Positions 26,397 through 36,061 of a stretch of 64,000 bases of DNA are shown piece by piece. Every line of letters starts with the position of its first letter. The first letter of the stretch is position 1. Source of the DNA: Clostridium sp. (GTDB lineage Bacteria; Bacillota; Clostridia; Lachnospirales; Lachnospiraceae). The DNA lies in contig JAISOV010000016.1 of assembly GCA_031275405.1 (NCBI GenBank), forward strand, positions 1 through 64,000, given 5' to 3'. The notes beneath the pieces were generated by a model that made no database searches, was not told the DNA's origin, and saw only the letters and a list, made by a program, of their open reading frames with translations. The position numbers were made by a program, and so were the translations under genes.

Positions 26397-26822
26397 GTGA
26401 ACAGCCGAATCATCCGCACGTCTGGCGGGCGCGTTTATCATTGCGCCGATTGCCCGTACCGCAGCCGTGATACGGGTTTTTGCGGGTTTTGTATGCGGAA
26501 AATCCCTGCTGAGATGAAAGACAAGAAAAATGGGAAGGAGGTTTCCACATGGCGGCCAAATACCAATTTATCATGCAGATGTACGAATCCGTCCTGCAAA
26601 GGGTTACGCACAGCCCTGCCGAATGGACGGCTTTCATACGCGCCGCCTGCCGGAATTATAAGCTGCCCTTTAACGACCAAATCCTTATTTACGCCCAGCG
26701 CCCCGACGCGACGGCGGTCTTGGAGATTGAGAAGTGGAATCGGCAGTTTGGCAGATGGGTCAACAAAGGCGCAAAAGGAATTGCGGTCTTTGATGAGGAA
26801 TATAACGGCAATTCCCGTTTGA
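26397..26822 (+). CDS. Cysteine-rich small protein overlapping the giant helicase start
   Basis: GTG 26397 starts a frame whose first 45 residues (HCADCPYRSRDTGFCGFCMRK) carry four Cys in CxxC pairs, a zinc-ribbon-like arrangement common in small ICE proteins. The frame then runs 274 bases into the next gene in another phase, and the downstream part looks like a shadow of that gene. The Cys-rich N-terminus is probably real. The length of the product is uncertain. Confidence 0.45.
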   Translation: MNSRIIRTSGGRVYHCADCPYRSRDTGFCGFCMRKIPAEMKDKKNGKEVSTWRPNTNLSCRCTNPSCKGLRTALPNGRLSYAPPAGIISCPLTTKSLFTPSAPTRRRSWRLRSGIGSLADGSTKAQKELRSLMRNITAIPV

Positions 26823-29800
26823 AACACTACTTTGATATTTCCGATACCCACGAAAGCCGATTTTCCCGCCCTGTTCCCATTTGGCAGATGAATACGGCAT
26901 ATGAAGCGGACGTTATCGAGAGCTTGGAAAACTCCTTTGGCGAGTTAGAGGACGATTCCGGCCTTGCCGCCGCCCTCATTTCGGCGGCGCACAATGCCGT
27001 GGATGACAACCTTTCCGATTACCTCAACGAACTCATCTATTGCCGCGAGGACAGCTTTTTAGAGGAACTTGACGGCCTCAATGTTGAAATGGAATACAAG
27101 ACCGCCCTGCAAAACAGCGTGGCGTATATGCTTCTCACCCGCTGCGGATTGGACGCGGACGAATATCTTGACTTTGAGGATTTCCGCTATATATCCGACT
27201 TTAACACCCGCAACACCGTCAACGCCCTCGGTACGGCGGCAAGCGATATTTCGGAAACCTGCCTGCGTGAGATTTCGGCTACCGTTATCAATCTGCAAAG
27301 GCAGGAGCAAAATCAAAATCGCACATTTGCAACCCCGCCCCAAAAAGGCGATAATAATATCAAAAACAGCGAAAGGAGTACCCCACATGAACGAACTGAC
27401 ATATCGGACGCAGGGCGATTACCAAATACCCAATCTGCTTCCCCCGGAGGAAGCCGCCCCGGTAGTCCTTGGCAAGTACGCATTGGCAAGAAAGAAATTC
27501 CTCAAACAGAGCCGCAGAATCCTGTTCACGAACCTGCTGACATCGGGCAAGCTGAACGCACATCTGATGGAAACCGAGCAGACGGCGAACGAGCGCATGG
27601 AACTGTTGACCCGGCAGATGGCGGCGGCGCAGGGCGTGGACGAGAGCTTGAAAGCCCGCGACCAAATGAAATGGGTGGGCTTGATGAACAATATCCGCCA
27701 CAGCGCGGAGGAACTGGTGATGAGCGAACTGATATACGCATAAAGCCCCTGCCCCGGGGTCCCCACGAAGTCCGCAGACTTCGTGGGGTGGGAGCAGAAT
27801 ATCGGCAGCTCACCCTTATGGGAGAAGCGGAGGAACAAAAATCCTCCGCTTTTTCTATTTCTCAGCAGATTATAGATGAAGTCTTGACCACAGGCGGCAA
27901 CGAGGAAAACAGCGTCCTGCGTATCATTTCATGGTTTCGCAGGATTCACACGCCGACTGAAAACGCCGCGTTTCTCCGCAAGGAGTACGGCGAGGGCGGC
28001 AAAGGATTTATTTTCGGCGGGCAGCACGTTTCGGTTTGGTGGGATGAAAATATCATTCGCATTGCCGTAGGCGATAACGCCCGCTATGCGGAAAACGCTA
28101 CCACCCTCCATTGGCTGAATGTGGAGCTACGGATTCGGGATTTATTCCGGCTTGGGCGTTTCGCTCCGCAGAGCGAGCTTGATAAAGTGGACGGCTTTGA
28201 ACTCAAATCACTTGCCGACCATTTGTGGTATTTGCACCACGACCTTGCGGACGGCATAACATTTTCCTTTATGGACGAGGAACTGTTCAAGGGCGGTTTC
28301 CCCGACAGCACCGCGCATATTGCGGAACTACTGGCAGAGCCGACAGCGCGGCAGACAATTCTTGATGGGCTGACCGAATTTGCTGCCGAATATGAACAGG
28401 ACAATGACCTGCTTCGTTTCCGCTTTTCCGAAAGCCATATGCGTGACGCGCTTACTCTGCTCAACGATTTGCAATATGACCCTAACATCTTGACCGCCGA
28501 CGAATCGGTTTCCACGCTGCGTCCGGGATTTATCACGCAGGACGAAGTGGACGCAATACTTCTGCAAGGCGGCAACGTGGAGCATGGTAAATACCGCATT
28601 TACTCCTACTTCCTCCACGCCCACACCGCCAAAGAAAAAGCCGACTTTCTAAATGACGAATACGGATGGGGCGGCACAGGGCGCACAGGCTTCAATGAGA
28701 ACCACGACAGCAAAGGCATTTCGTTCAGCCGTGAAAACAACCATATGCCCTATGACAAAGTGATTTTGCCGTGGAGCAAGGTTGCAAAGCGTGTTGATGA
28801 GCTTATCGCGGACGGACGGTATATGACCGAGCGTGAGCGCGGCCTTTTGCCCGAATACGAAAAGAGCGAACTGGCGCGGGAGGTCTATCTTTTCTATACC
28901 AATCAGCCGGAGGACGTGCCACGCCCTTACCCTTTTGGAAGCGAAACAACAAACGCAATCAAGGAAATCCGTCCGCAGCTTGACGAGCCGGAGCGCGTTG
29001 CCGGGATATTGAGCGGTATGGCGGCGGTACTCGACAACACCGCCGACTTTGACCGCAGCTATCAGTCCATGCAAAAGGCGTTTGAGGATTTGACCGCCTA
29101 CCAAAACGGCGAATACACGCTGTTTCCCACAGATAAACCAGCCGAAAAAGAAACGGCACAGCCCGCGCCCGCACCTGTCACGCATGAACAACCCGCCGCC
29201 GATGAAGCCGCCGTTTACGACCTTCAGCTTGGCACGGCGGTCTATCTTGGCATGGACGAATATGAGATTTACTCCTTTGACGATTCAAATGTTGTGCTGC
29301 GGGACATTAAATATCCCCTGTTTACAAGGGATATGCCGCGTGACGAGTTTGAACGCAAGCTGCGGGAAAATCACTTAAACGACCATTTGATTGCAGACGG
29401 CGAAACGGAAACGCCCGTGCTGCCGATACCAAAACAGGAAACAGCGCAACCGCACACTCCAAAGATTGGCGACAGGTACGAGATACAGGGGCGACGGTTC
29501 GTTGTGGATTCCGTGGATACGGATTCCGGCAAGGTGAGCCTGCGTGATGTGACCTTTGAGGGCAGCGCGGGATTTCCTGTTTTCCGAAGCGAGAGCTTTG
29601 ACTTCATTCGGCAGTATGACCCCATAGAGGATTTACCCGACGAAAGACAACGAATTGTCACAGAAACAACACCTATCCCCACAGATGAACCTCTTACCCC
29701 CGCGTGGGAAAAACCCAAGCCGAAAGGCAAGGTCAATGTATTTGACCCACACCCCGAAATACCGCAGTCAGAGCGGCACAATTACCGCATTACGGATGAT

Positions 29801-32800
29801 GACCTCGGCGCGGGCGGCGCAAAAACCAAATTCAAGAACAACGTGGAAGCCATTAAGACCCTGCAGGATATTGAGCTTGAGAACCGTTTTGCTACACCCG
29901 AAGAACAGGAGATTTTAGCGCGGTACGTCGGTTGGGGCGGCTTGCAGCAGGCGTTTGACCCCCACAACAAGCAATGGGAAGATGAATATCTCGAACTGAA
30001 CGCCCTGCTTTCGCCCGAAGAATACGAATCGGCGCGGTCAACCACGCTCAACGCACACTACACCTATCCCACAGTCATCAAGGCGATTTACAAAGCCGTG
30101 GAAAATATGGGCTTTAAGACGGGCAATGTGCTTGAGCCATCCTGTGGAATTGGCAACTTTTTCGGACTTGTGCCGGAGAGTATGGCGGGAAGCAAGCTGT
30201 TCGGCGTGGAGCTTGACAGCTTGACGGGACGCATTGCGCGGCAGCTTTACCAAAAAAACAATATCGCTGTGCAGGGCTTTGAGAAAACCGAACTGCCCGA
30301 CAGCTTCTTTGATTTGGCAGTCGGCAATGTGCCTTTTGGCAGTTACGGCGTAGCGGATAAGCGGTACGACAAGCACAAATTCCACATTCACGATTACTTT
30401 TTCGCCCGGACACTTGATAAGGTCAGACCGGGCGGGATTGTCGCGTTCGTCACGTCGCGGTTTACGTTGGATAAAAAGGATTCCTCCGTGCGGAAATATA
30501 TCGCGCAAAGAGCCGACCTTATTGGCGCAATACGGCTTCCCATGACGGCGTTCAAAGCCAATGCAGGAACGGAAGTCACCACCGACATTATCTTCCTCCA
30601 AAAGCGTGACCGCATTGTGGATATTGAGCCGGACTGGGTGCATTTGGGCTATGTGAACGGCATAGGCGCGGACGGTGAGGAAACGGAAATCGCCGTAAAC
30701 AGCTACTTTGCCGAACACCCCGACATGATTCTCGGCACAATGTCCGCCGCAAGCGGAACACGGATGTACGGCGGCGAAAACAGTATTTCGTGCGTACCGT
30801 TTGAGGACAGCGACCTTACGGAGCAGCTTGCCGAAGCCGTTACCAATATCCATGCCGAAATCACCGAGTACGAGCGTGATGAGGACGAGCCGGAGGAAGA
30901 GTTCGCTATCCCCGCCGACCCGAATGTCCGCAATTACTCCTACACCACCGTGGAGGGGCAGATTTATTATCGTCAAGACAGTATCATGGTACCCGTGGAA
31001 ATGCCCGTCACGGCGCAAAACCGTGTGAAAGGCTTGATTGAACTGCGGGAGTGCGTCCGCACCCTCATTTTCTATCAGACGAGCGACTACCCCGACCACG
31101 CCATTGACGCGGAGCAGACAAAGCTCAACCGTCTGTACGACAGCTTCACCCGCAAATACGGGCTGATTAACTCACGCGGCAATTCCATTGCATTCGCGCA
31201 GGACAGCGCATATTGTTTACTTTGTTCCCTTGAAAACCTTGACGAGAACGGCGAACTGGAAAGCAAAGCCGCTATGTTTACCAAGCGCACCATCAAGCCG
31301 CATATCCCCATTACCCATGTGGACACGGCAAGCGAAGCGTTGGCGGTATCCCTATCCGAAAAAGCAAGGGTTGACCTCTCCTTTATGGCGCAGCTCACCG
31401 ATATGAGCGAGGACGCAATCGTAAAGGAACTTGAAGGCGTTATTTTTCTCAATATCGGCAACGCAAGCGACCAAAGCAAAACCTATGTGACCGCCGACGA
31501 GTATCTGAGCGGTAATATCCGCGAGAAATTGGAACTGGCAAAAGCGGCACAGGCAACCTTTCCCGATGGGCGATACGACGTCAATGTCAAATCCCTTGAA
31601 ACCGCCATGCCGAAAGACCTTACCGCCGCTGAAATCTCGGTGCGTTTGGGCGCAACATGGCTGCCGGAGGACGTTGTTCAGCAGTTTATGTACGAGCTTT
31701 TGCAAACCCCGCCCTATGCACAGGGGCGCGTCAAAGTCCACTATTCCCACCACACGGGCGAGTGGAACGTCACCGAAAAGACCTATGACCGCTCAAACAT
31801 CCACACCTTTAACACCTACGGGACACAGCGGATTAACGCCTACCAAATCATTGAACAAAGTCTGAATCTGCGAGACGTTCGGATTTTTGACAAGGTTTAC
31901 ACGCCGGAGGGCGACGAGAAACGCGTCCTCAATAAAAAGGAAACCGCCATCGCCCAAGCGAAGCAGGAAATCATCCGCAGCAAGTTTGAGGAATGGATAT
32001 GGAAAGACCCTGCCCGCCGCGAACGTCTCTGTCGTTTGTACAATGACAGGTTTAACAGCATCAGACCCCGCGAATACGACGGCAGCCACCTCAAGTTCCC
32101 CGGCATGAATCCCGAAATCGTACTCCGCAAACACCAAATAGACGCTATCGCACATCAGCTTTACGGCGGCAATACCTTACTGGCGCACGAAGTGGGCGCA
32201 GGCAAGACCTTTGAAATGGTTGCGGCGGCGATGGAATCCAAACGGTTGGGGCTTGCTAATAAGAGCCTTATTGTCGTTCCCAATCATATTACCGAGCAAT
32301 GGGCGGCAGAGTTTTTACAGCTTTATCCCTCTGCAAATATCCTTGTGGCGACCAAGAAAGATTTTGAGACCAAGAACCGCAAGAAGTTTTGCGCCCGCAT
32401 TGCCACAGGCGATTATGACGCTGTGATTATCGGACATTCGCAGTTTGAAAAAATACCCATGTCGGCGGAACGGCAGGAGGCTATGCTTAGGCGGCAGATT
32501 GACGAACTGATTGAGGGGATTGACGAGGTTAAACGCAACAAGGGCGAGAAATTCACCATCAAGCAGATGGAAAAGATGAAGAAAAATCTTGAAGTCCGCT
32601 TGCAGAAACTCACCGACCAATCAAGAAAAGATGATGTCGTCACCTTTGAAGAATTAGGCATTGACCGCCTGTTTATCGACGAAGCCCACTATTTCAAGAA
32701 CCTTTTTCTCATCACGAAAATGCGGAATGTGGGCGGTGTCGCACAGGTGGAAGCGCAAAAGTCGAGCGACCTGTTTATGAAAACGCAGTACCTCGACGAA

Positions 32801-34597
32801 CTCACAAACGGGCGCGGCACGGTGTTTGCGACAGGCACTCCCATTTCAAACAGCATGGTTGAGCTTTACACCATGCAGCGCTATCTGCAATACAAGACAC
32901 TTGTACAAAACGGTTTACAGCATTTTGACGCATGGGCTTCCACTTTTGGGGAAACAGTTACAGCGATAGAACTTGCGCCGGAAGGAACGGGCTATCGTGC
33001 CAAAACCCGCTTTGCCAAGTTTTACAATTTGCCTGAACTCATGTCGATGTTCAAAATGACCGCTGACATTCAAACAGCGGATATGCTGCAATTGCCTGTG
33101 CCAAAGGCGAACTTCCACACCGAAGTTATCAAGCCGAGTAAGTGGCAGCAGGATATGGTTGCGGAGCTTGCCGAACGTGCCGAAGTTATCCGAAAAGGCG
33201 ATATTGACCCACGAATCGACAATATGCTGAAAGTCACCAACGACGGGCGTAAGTTGGCTCTCGACCAACGGCTCATCAACGAAATGCTGCCCGACGACCC
33301 GAACGGCAAGGTTGCCGTTTGCGCGGCGAATGTGTTCCGCATTTGGGATGAAAACAAGGAAAAGCGTTCCACGCAGCTTGTGTTCTCCGACCTGTCCACG
33401 CCCCACGGCGATGGGAAGTTTAATGTCTATGACGACCTCAAACAAAAGCTGATTGCCAAAGGAATCCCCGAAGAAGAAATCGCCTTTATCCATGACGCGA
33501 ACACCGAGGTCAAGAAAAAAGAACTTTTCGCAAAGGTACGCAAAGGACAAATCCGCGTCCTTATGGGAAGTACCCAAAAGATGGGCGCGGGTACAAACGT
33601 GCAGGACAGACTTATCGCATTGCATGATTTGGATTGTCCATGGCGTCCGTCCGATTTGGCCCAACGGTTAGGGCGAATTGTACGACAAGGCAACAAAAAT
33701 CCCGAAGTCGAGATTTTCCGCTATGTCACCGAGGGGACGTTCGACAGCTATTTGTACCAGCTTGTGGAAAACAAGCAGAAGTTTATTGCGCAGATTATGA
33801 CGAGTAAGACTCCCGTTCGTGTTGCGGAAGATGTGGACGAAACGGCTCTTTCCTACGCCGAAATCAAGGCTTTGGCGACTGGCAATCCGCTTATCATTGA
33901 GAAATGTCAGCTTGAAATGGACGTGAATAAGCTCAAAATTCTGCAAGCAAGCCACAATAGTCAAAAATACGCTTTGGAGGACAAAATCCTCAAAGAATAT
34001 CCGCAGGCAATCAAGCGGTTGACCGAGCGAATATCCGGCTACAAGACCGACATTGCAACAGTGGCGAAATACCCGGCAGACAAAGACCATTTCCCGCCCA
34101 TGAAAATCGGCGGGGATCTTTTTGCCGAAAAAGCCGACGCGGGCAAGGCGATAATCGAAGCCTGCAAAGCGATGTCCTCGCCCGACCCCGTGGCGTTGGG
34201 CGAATATCGCGGCTTTCAGATGATACTGTCCTTCGACAGCTTTTCAAAGGAATACCGCGTTACGCTCTCCGGGGCGCTCTCCCACACCGTCAAACTCGGC
34301 ACGGACATTCACGGCAACATCACCCGCTTGGACAACGCTTTGGAACGGTTTGCAGAACACAAGGGATATGACGAGCGGGAGCTTGCGGAGGTTCGGCAGC
34401 AGATGGAAAACGCCAAGGCCGAGGTGGCGCGGCCTTTCCCGCAGGAGACGGAGCTTGCCGAGAAAACGGCGCGGCTGGCGGAGGCCAATATCGCGCTGAA
34501 CCTTGACAAGCGCGAGCCGGAAATCGTCGGGGGCGAGCCGGACGAGGGCGACAGCGCGGACGCGCCGCAGAAGAAAGAAAGAGCTTATGGGAGGTGA
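26549..34597 (+). CDS. Giant N6-adenine methylase plus SNF2-type helicase protein (2682 aa)
   Basis: GGGAAGGAGG precedes ATG 26549. Residues 1-90 are ArdC-like (SPAEWTAFIRAACRNYKLPF). Two related modules follow near 440-510 and 661-760, each with a GGNxE and HTxxExAxFLxxEYGxGG pattern. A methyltransferase domain has NVLEPSCGIGNFFG near 1192 and AVGNVPFGSYG near 1260. A superfamily 2 helicase follows: HEVGAGKTFE near 1880, FIDEAHYF near 2043, TGTPISNS near 2096, MGAGTNVQDR near 2343, QRLGRIVRQGN near 2371. Such LtrC-like proteins are widespread on ICEs, with anti-restriction or DNA-processing roles proposed. Residues about 280-398 overlap a nested tnpV gene. Confidence 0.88.
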   Translation: MAAKYQFIMQMYESVLQRVTHSPAEWTAFIRAACRNYKLPFNDQILIYAQRPDATAVLEIEKWNRQFGRWVNKGAKGIAVFDEEYNGNSRLKHYFDISDTHESRFSRPVPIWQMNTAYEADVIESLENSFGELEDDSGLAAALISAAHNAVDDNLSDYLNELIYCREDSFLEELDGLNVEMEYKTALQNSVAYMLLTRCGLDADEYLDFEDFRYISDFNTRNTVNALGTAASDISETCLREISATVINLQRQEQNQNRTFATPPQKGDNNIKNSERSTPHERTDISDAGRLPNTQSASPGGSRPGSPWQVRIGKKEIPQTEPQNPVHEPADIGQAERTSDGNRADGERAHGTVDPADGGGAGRGRELESPRPNEMGGLDEQYPPQRGGTGDERTDIRIKPLPRGPHEVRRLRGVGAEYRQLTLMGEAEEQKSSAFSISQQIIDEVLTTGGNEENSVLRIISWFRRIHTPTENAAFLRKEYGEGGKGFIFGGQHVSVWWDENIIRIAVGDNARYAENATTLHWLNVELRIRDLFRLGRFAPQSELDKVDGFELKSLADHLWYLHHDLADGITFSFMDEELFKGGFPDSTAHIAELLAEPTARQTILDGLTEFAAEYEQDNDLLRFRFSESHMRDALTLLNDLQYDPNILTADESVSTLRPGFITQDEVDAILLQGGNVEHGKYRIYSYFLHAHTAKEKADFLNDEYGWGGTGRTGFNENHDSKGISFSRENNHMPYDKVILPWSKVAKRVDELIADGRYMTERERGLLPEYEKSELAREVYLFYTNQPEDVPRPYPFGSETTNAIKEIRPQLDEPERVAGILSGMAAVLDNTADFDRSYQSMQKAFEDLTAYQNGEYTLFPTDKPAEKETAQPAPAPVTHEQPAADEAAVYDLQLGTAVYLGMDEYEIYSFDDSNVVLRDIKYPLFTRDMPRDEFERKLRENHLNDHLIADGETETPVLPIPKQETAQPHTPKIGDRYEIQGRRFVVDSVDTDSGKVSLRDVTFEGSAGFPVFRSESFDFIRQYDPIEDLPDERQRIVTETTPIPTDEPLTPAWEKPKPKGKVNVFDPHPEIPQSERHNYRITDDDLGAGGAKTKFKNNVEAIKTLQDIELENRFATPEEQEILARYVGWGGLQQAFDPHNKQWEDEYLELNALLSPEEYESARSTTLNAHYTYPTVIKAIYKAVENMGFKTGNVLEPSCGIGNFFGLVPESMAGSKLFGVELDSLTGRIARQLYQKNNIAVQGFEKTELPDSFFDLAVGNVPFGSYGVADKRYDKHKFHIHDYFFARTLDKVRPGGIVAFVTSRFTLDKKDSSVRKYIAQRADLIGAIRLPMTAFKANAGTEVTTDIIFLQKRDRIVDIEPDWVHLGYVNGIGADGEETEIAVNSYFAEHPDMILGTMSAASGTRMYGGENSISCVPFEDSDLTEQLAEAVTNIHAEITEYERDEDEPEEEFAIPADPNVRNYSYTTVEGQIYYRQDSIMVPVEMPVTAQNRVKGLIELRECVRTLIFYQTSDYPDHAIDAEQTKLNRLYDSFTRKYGLINSRGNSIAFAQDSAYCLLCSLENLDENGELESKAAMFTKRTIKPHIPITHVDTASEALAVSLSEKARVDLSFMAQLTDMSEDAIVKELEGVIFLNIGNASDQSKTYVTADEYLSGNIREKLELAKAAQATFPDGRYDVNVKSLETAMPKDLTAAEISVRLGATWLPEDVVQQFMYELLQTPPYAQGRVKVHYSHHTGEWNVTEKTYDRSNIHTFNTYGTQRINAYQIIEQSLNLRDVRIFDKVYTPEGDEKRVLNKKETAIAQAKQEIIRSKFEEWIWKDPARRERLCRLYNDRFNSIRPREYDGSHLKFPGMNPEIVLRKHQIDAIAHQLYGGNTLLAHEVGAGKTFEMVAAAMESKRLGLANKSLIVVPNHITEQWAAEFLQLYPSANILVATKKDFETKNRKKFCARIATGDYDAVIIGHSQFEKIPMSAERQEAMLRRQIDELIEGIDEVKRNKGEKFTIKQMEKMKKNLEVRLQKLTDQSRKDDVVTFEELGIDRLFIDEAHYFKNLFLITKMRNVGGVAQVEAQKSSDLFMKTQYLDELTNGRGTVFATGTPISNSMVELYTMQRYLQYKTLVQNGLQHFDAWASTFGETVTAIELAPEGTGYRAKTRFAKFYNLPELMSMFKMTADIQTADMLQLPVPKANFHTEVIKPSKWQQDMVAELAERAEVIRKGDIDPRIDNMLKVTNDGRKLALDQRLINEMLPDDPNGKVAVCAANVFRIWDENKEKRSTQLVFSDLSTPHGDGKFNVYDDLKQKLIAKGIPEEEIAFIHDANTEVKKKELFAKVRKGQIRVLMGSTQKMGAGTNVQDRLIALHDLDCPWRPSDLAQRLGRIVRQGNKNPEVEIFRYVTEGTFDSYLYQLVENKQKFIAQIMTSKTPVRVAEDVDETALSYAEIKALATGNPLIIEKCQLEMDVNKLKILQASHNSQKYALEDKILKEYPQAIKRLTERISGYKTDIATVAKYPADKDHFPPMKIGGDLFAEKADAGKAIIEACKAMSSPDPVALGEYRGFQMILSFDSFSKEYRVTLSGALSHTVKLGTDIHGNITRLDNALERFAEHKGYDERELAEVRQQMENAKAEVARPFPQETELAEKTARLAEANIALNLDKREPEIVGGEPDEGDSADAPQKKERAYGR
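27387..27743 (+). CDS. tnpV: TnpV-like protein nested out of frame in the giant helicase gene
   Basis: ATG 27387 has AAAGGAG (27372-27378) 8 bases upstream. The 118-residue product reads MNELTYRTQGDYQIPNLLPP, then LFTNLLTSGKLNAHLMETEQ, QMKWVGLMNNIRHSAEELVM, matching transposon-encoded TnpV known from Tn4451-like elements, whose function is unclear. It lies wholly inside the helicase gene in another frame, in a low-complexity linker, and is followed by a strong hairpin. Both frames stay open over 357 bases. Confidence 0.75.
   Translation: MNELTYRTQGDYQIPNLLPPEEAAPVVLGKYALARKKFLKQSRRILFTNLLTSGKLNAHLMETEQTANERMELLTRQMAAAQGVDESLKARDQMKWVGLMNNIRHSAEELVMSELIYA
27761..27788 (+). repeat. Perfect 12-bp hairpin after tnpV
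   Basis: CCCCACGAAGTC (27761-27772), loop CGCA, GACTTCGTGGGG (27777-27788). It follows the tnpV stop by 17 bases and sits inside the helicase reading frame. Without a T tract it is not a classic terminator. It may be a transposon-end hairpin or an mRNA structure that separates the nested gene. Confidence 0.65.
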
Positions 34598-34600
34598 AAA

Positions 34601-35047
34601 ATGGGTTATCAGGAGAGTTTGGTTTTGGTTAGGCCACACCAGCATCTGCACAGCATTGTTGCGGACTGTGAGAACAAAAGGCAAAGCGGCTGTTATGAGC
34701 AGAATCCCTGCTCTATCGAATTGCGGTCGGTGGCTGTCCTGAAACGGCGGATACACACATCCCCGGCAGGAACAAAGCTGCTATGGGTGACAGGCGGCCG
34801 CTACTTCCACAATAGAGCGGGCCTGCTTGGTAAGCCTTTGGGCGATAGCAGGCTCAAGCTGTTGTTTCTATCGGCGGAGAGCCTTTTTGGGCAGAAGCAT
34901 ACAGACGGCATTGATTTCCCAGACAGTATAAGACTGTCGGAAAACTCTTGGATAAAGCGATATACGCCGCAGGAGTTCCTTGCGGCGGTTCGCCCCTATA
35001 CAGGGAGGCCGAGGGGCGTGATCGATGGACCATCGAAATATCCCTGA
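34601..35047 (+). CDS. Hypothetical protein (148 aa)
   Basis: GGGAGGTG lies 5-6 bases before ATG 34601, right after the helicase stop, so it is co-transcribed. The 148-residue product is basic with Arg/Lys pairs and aromatic residues (KLLWVTGGRYFHNR, KRYTPQEFLAAVRPYTG) and lacks membrane segments. No family recognised. Confidence 0.5.
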   Translation: MGYQESLVLVRPHQHLHSIVADCENKRQSGCYEQNPCSIELRSVAVLKRRIHTSPAGTKLLWVTGGRYFHNRAGLLGKPLGDSRLKLLFLSAESLFGQKHTDGIDFPDSIRLSENSWIKRYTPQEFLAAVRPYTGRPRGVIDGPSKYP

Positions 35048-35264
35048 CCTTTTGAGGACAATGCCGAAGCGGATGGCCTGGGGCATCGCCGACGAAGCGC
35101 TGGAATCCGCCGTCCCGTCCCGAAAGCCTGATCAGCCCAGAACCGGGCCCGCAGAATCCGGTGCCGCGATACTTGGGGGCGCTTTTCAGACGCTGCGCAG
35201 TGCGTGGCAAAACTGTTGCCGCAGGCAAGGCGGCACGGCCAGACAAGAAAAGGAGAAAGAAGCC

Positions 35265-35783
35265 ATGGTCATGAAAAAACATCTCTATAAGCAGCTCGTC
35301 TACGGATCCTTCCTGAAATCAAGCCCCAGGGCAGTCATGATCTGCCTCATCGATATGGCAAACCCGCACAGGGGATTCTCCTGCTTCCCGGCGATCGGCA
35401 CGATCGCCCAGCGGGTCGCCCTGAGCATCTCCACCGTCAAACGTGCGCTCAGGACGTTAGTCAGGCAAGGATTCCTGCAGAAGGCGGCCTGTTTCTATAA
35501 AGGCTTCCAGCAGACCAATCTTTACACGGTGCTGTTTCCCGGCCCCCGCACAGGAAACGGGGAAGCGCCCCAGCAAGGATCCGGGCGGGAGGATCCGGCA
35601 GACTGTCCGGCCGGGCAGGAGACACCCGAAGACCCGCAGGACAACGACCCGTTTCCGCACAGGGCTGCCGTTCTCTCTGGCGGCCCAGAACGCAGCTTCT
35701 CATCCTTTTTCCCAAAACGGGCGTGGAGCCGGACTGTAAAACGAAAAAACAGACATACAGGAAGGAAAAAACGGATCCGGTAA
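35265..35783 (+). CDS. Helix-turn-helix (replication initiator-like) protein
   Basis: AAAAGGAGAAAG precedes ATG 35265 (a second ATG lies at 35271, and an in-frame ATG at 35025 overlaps the previous gene). Residues 15-85 contain SSPRAVMICLIDMANPHRGF and CFPAIGTIAQRVALSISTVKRALRTLVRQGFL, a winged helix-turn-helix typical of HTH_36 proteins in mobile elements. The rest is Pro/Arg-rich and looks disordered. It is the last rightward gene of the ICE module. Confidence 0.65.
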   Translation: MVMKKHLYKQLVYGSFLKSSPRAVMICLIDMANPHRGFSCFPAIGTIAQRVALSISTVKRALRTLVRQGFLQKAACFYKGFQQTNLYTVLFPGPRTGNGEAPQQGSGREDPADCPAGQETPEDPQDNDPFPHRAAVLSGGPERSFSSFFPKRAWSRTVKRKNRHTGRKKRIR

Positions 35784-36061
35784 AAAAAATGACCTCCCCG
35801 GAGGGCCAGGGTGGCCCCCAGAACAGAAAGGGAACGGGAATTACCAGCCGAAAAAGAAACTAAACCGAAAGAAAACCTCTAAACACAGATGCCCGGCGGT
35901 ATCCATGCACAAAGAGGACAGGCCTGTGTCTTCCCGCGCCTACAAAACCCGATGCTGCTGGGAAAATAAAATAACATATGTTATTTATATGCATGTACTA
36001 CACAGGCAACAGAAGGCCGGTCATACGAATCAGCCCTCTCCTGCCCGTTTTTTGTGCCTAT
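35784..36061. other. Gene-free ICE segment with a perfect palindromic operator
   Basis: No convincing gene is seen. AAATAACATATGTTATTT at 35969-35986 is a perfect 18-base palindrome and the cleanest copy of the operator family also found at 11172-11187 and 12282-12297. Its presence at the far end of the element suggests a shared regulator acting on both modules. Confidence 0.6.

Noticed and set aside
35025..35264. Upstream start at 35025 for the helix-turn-helix protein
   Set aside because: It overlaps the previous gene, lacks a good ribosome binding site, and the added residues do not look like part of the fold. ATG 35265 has AAAAGGAG.
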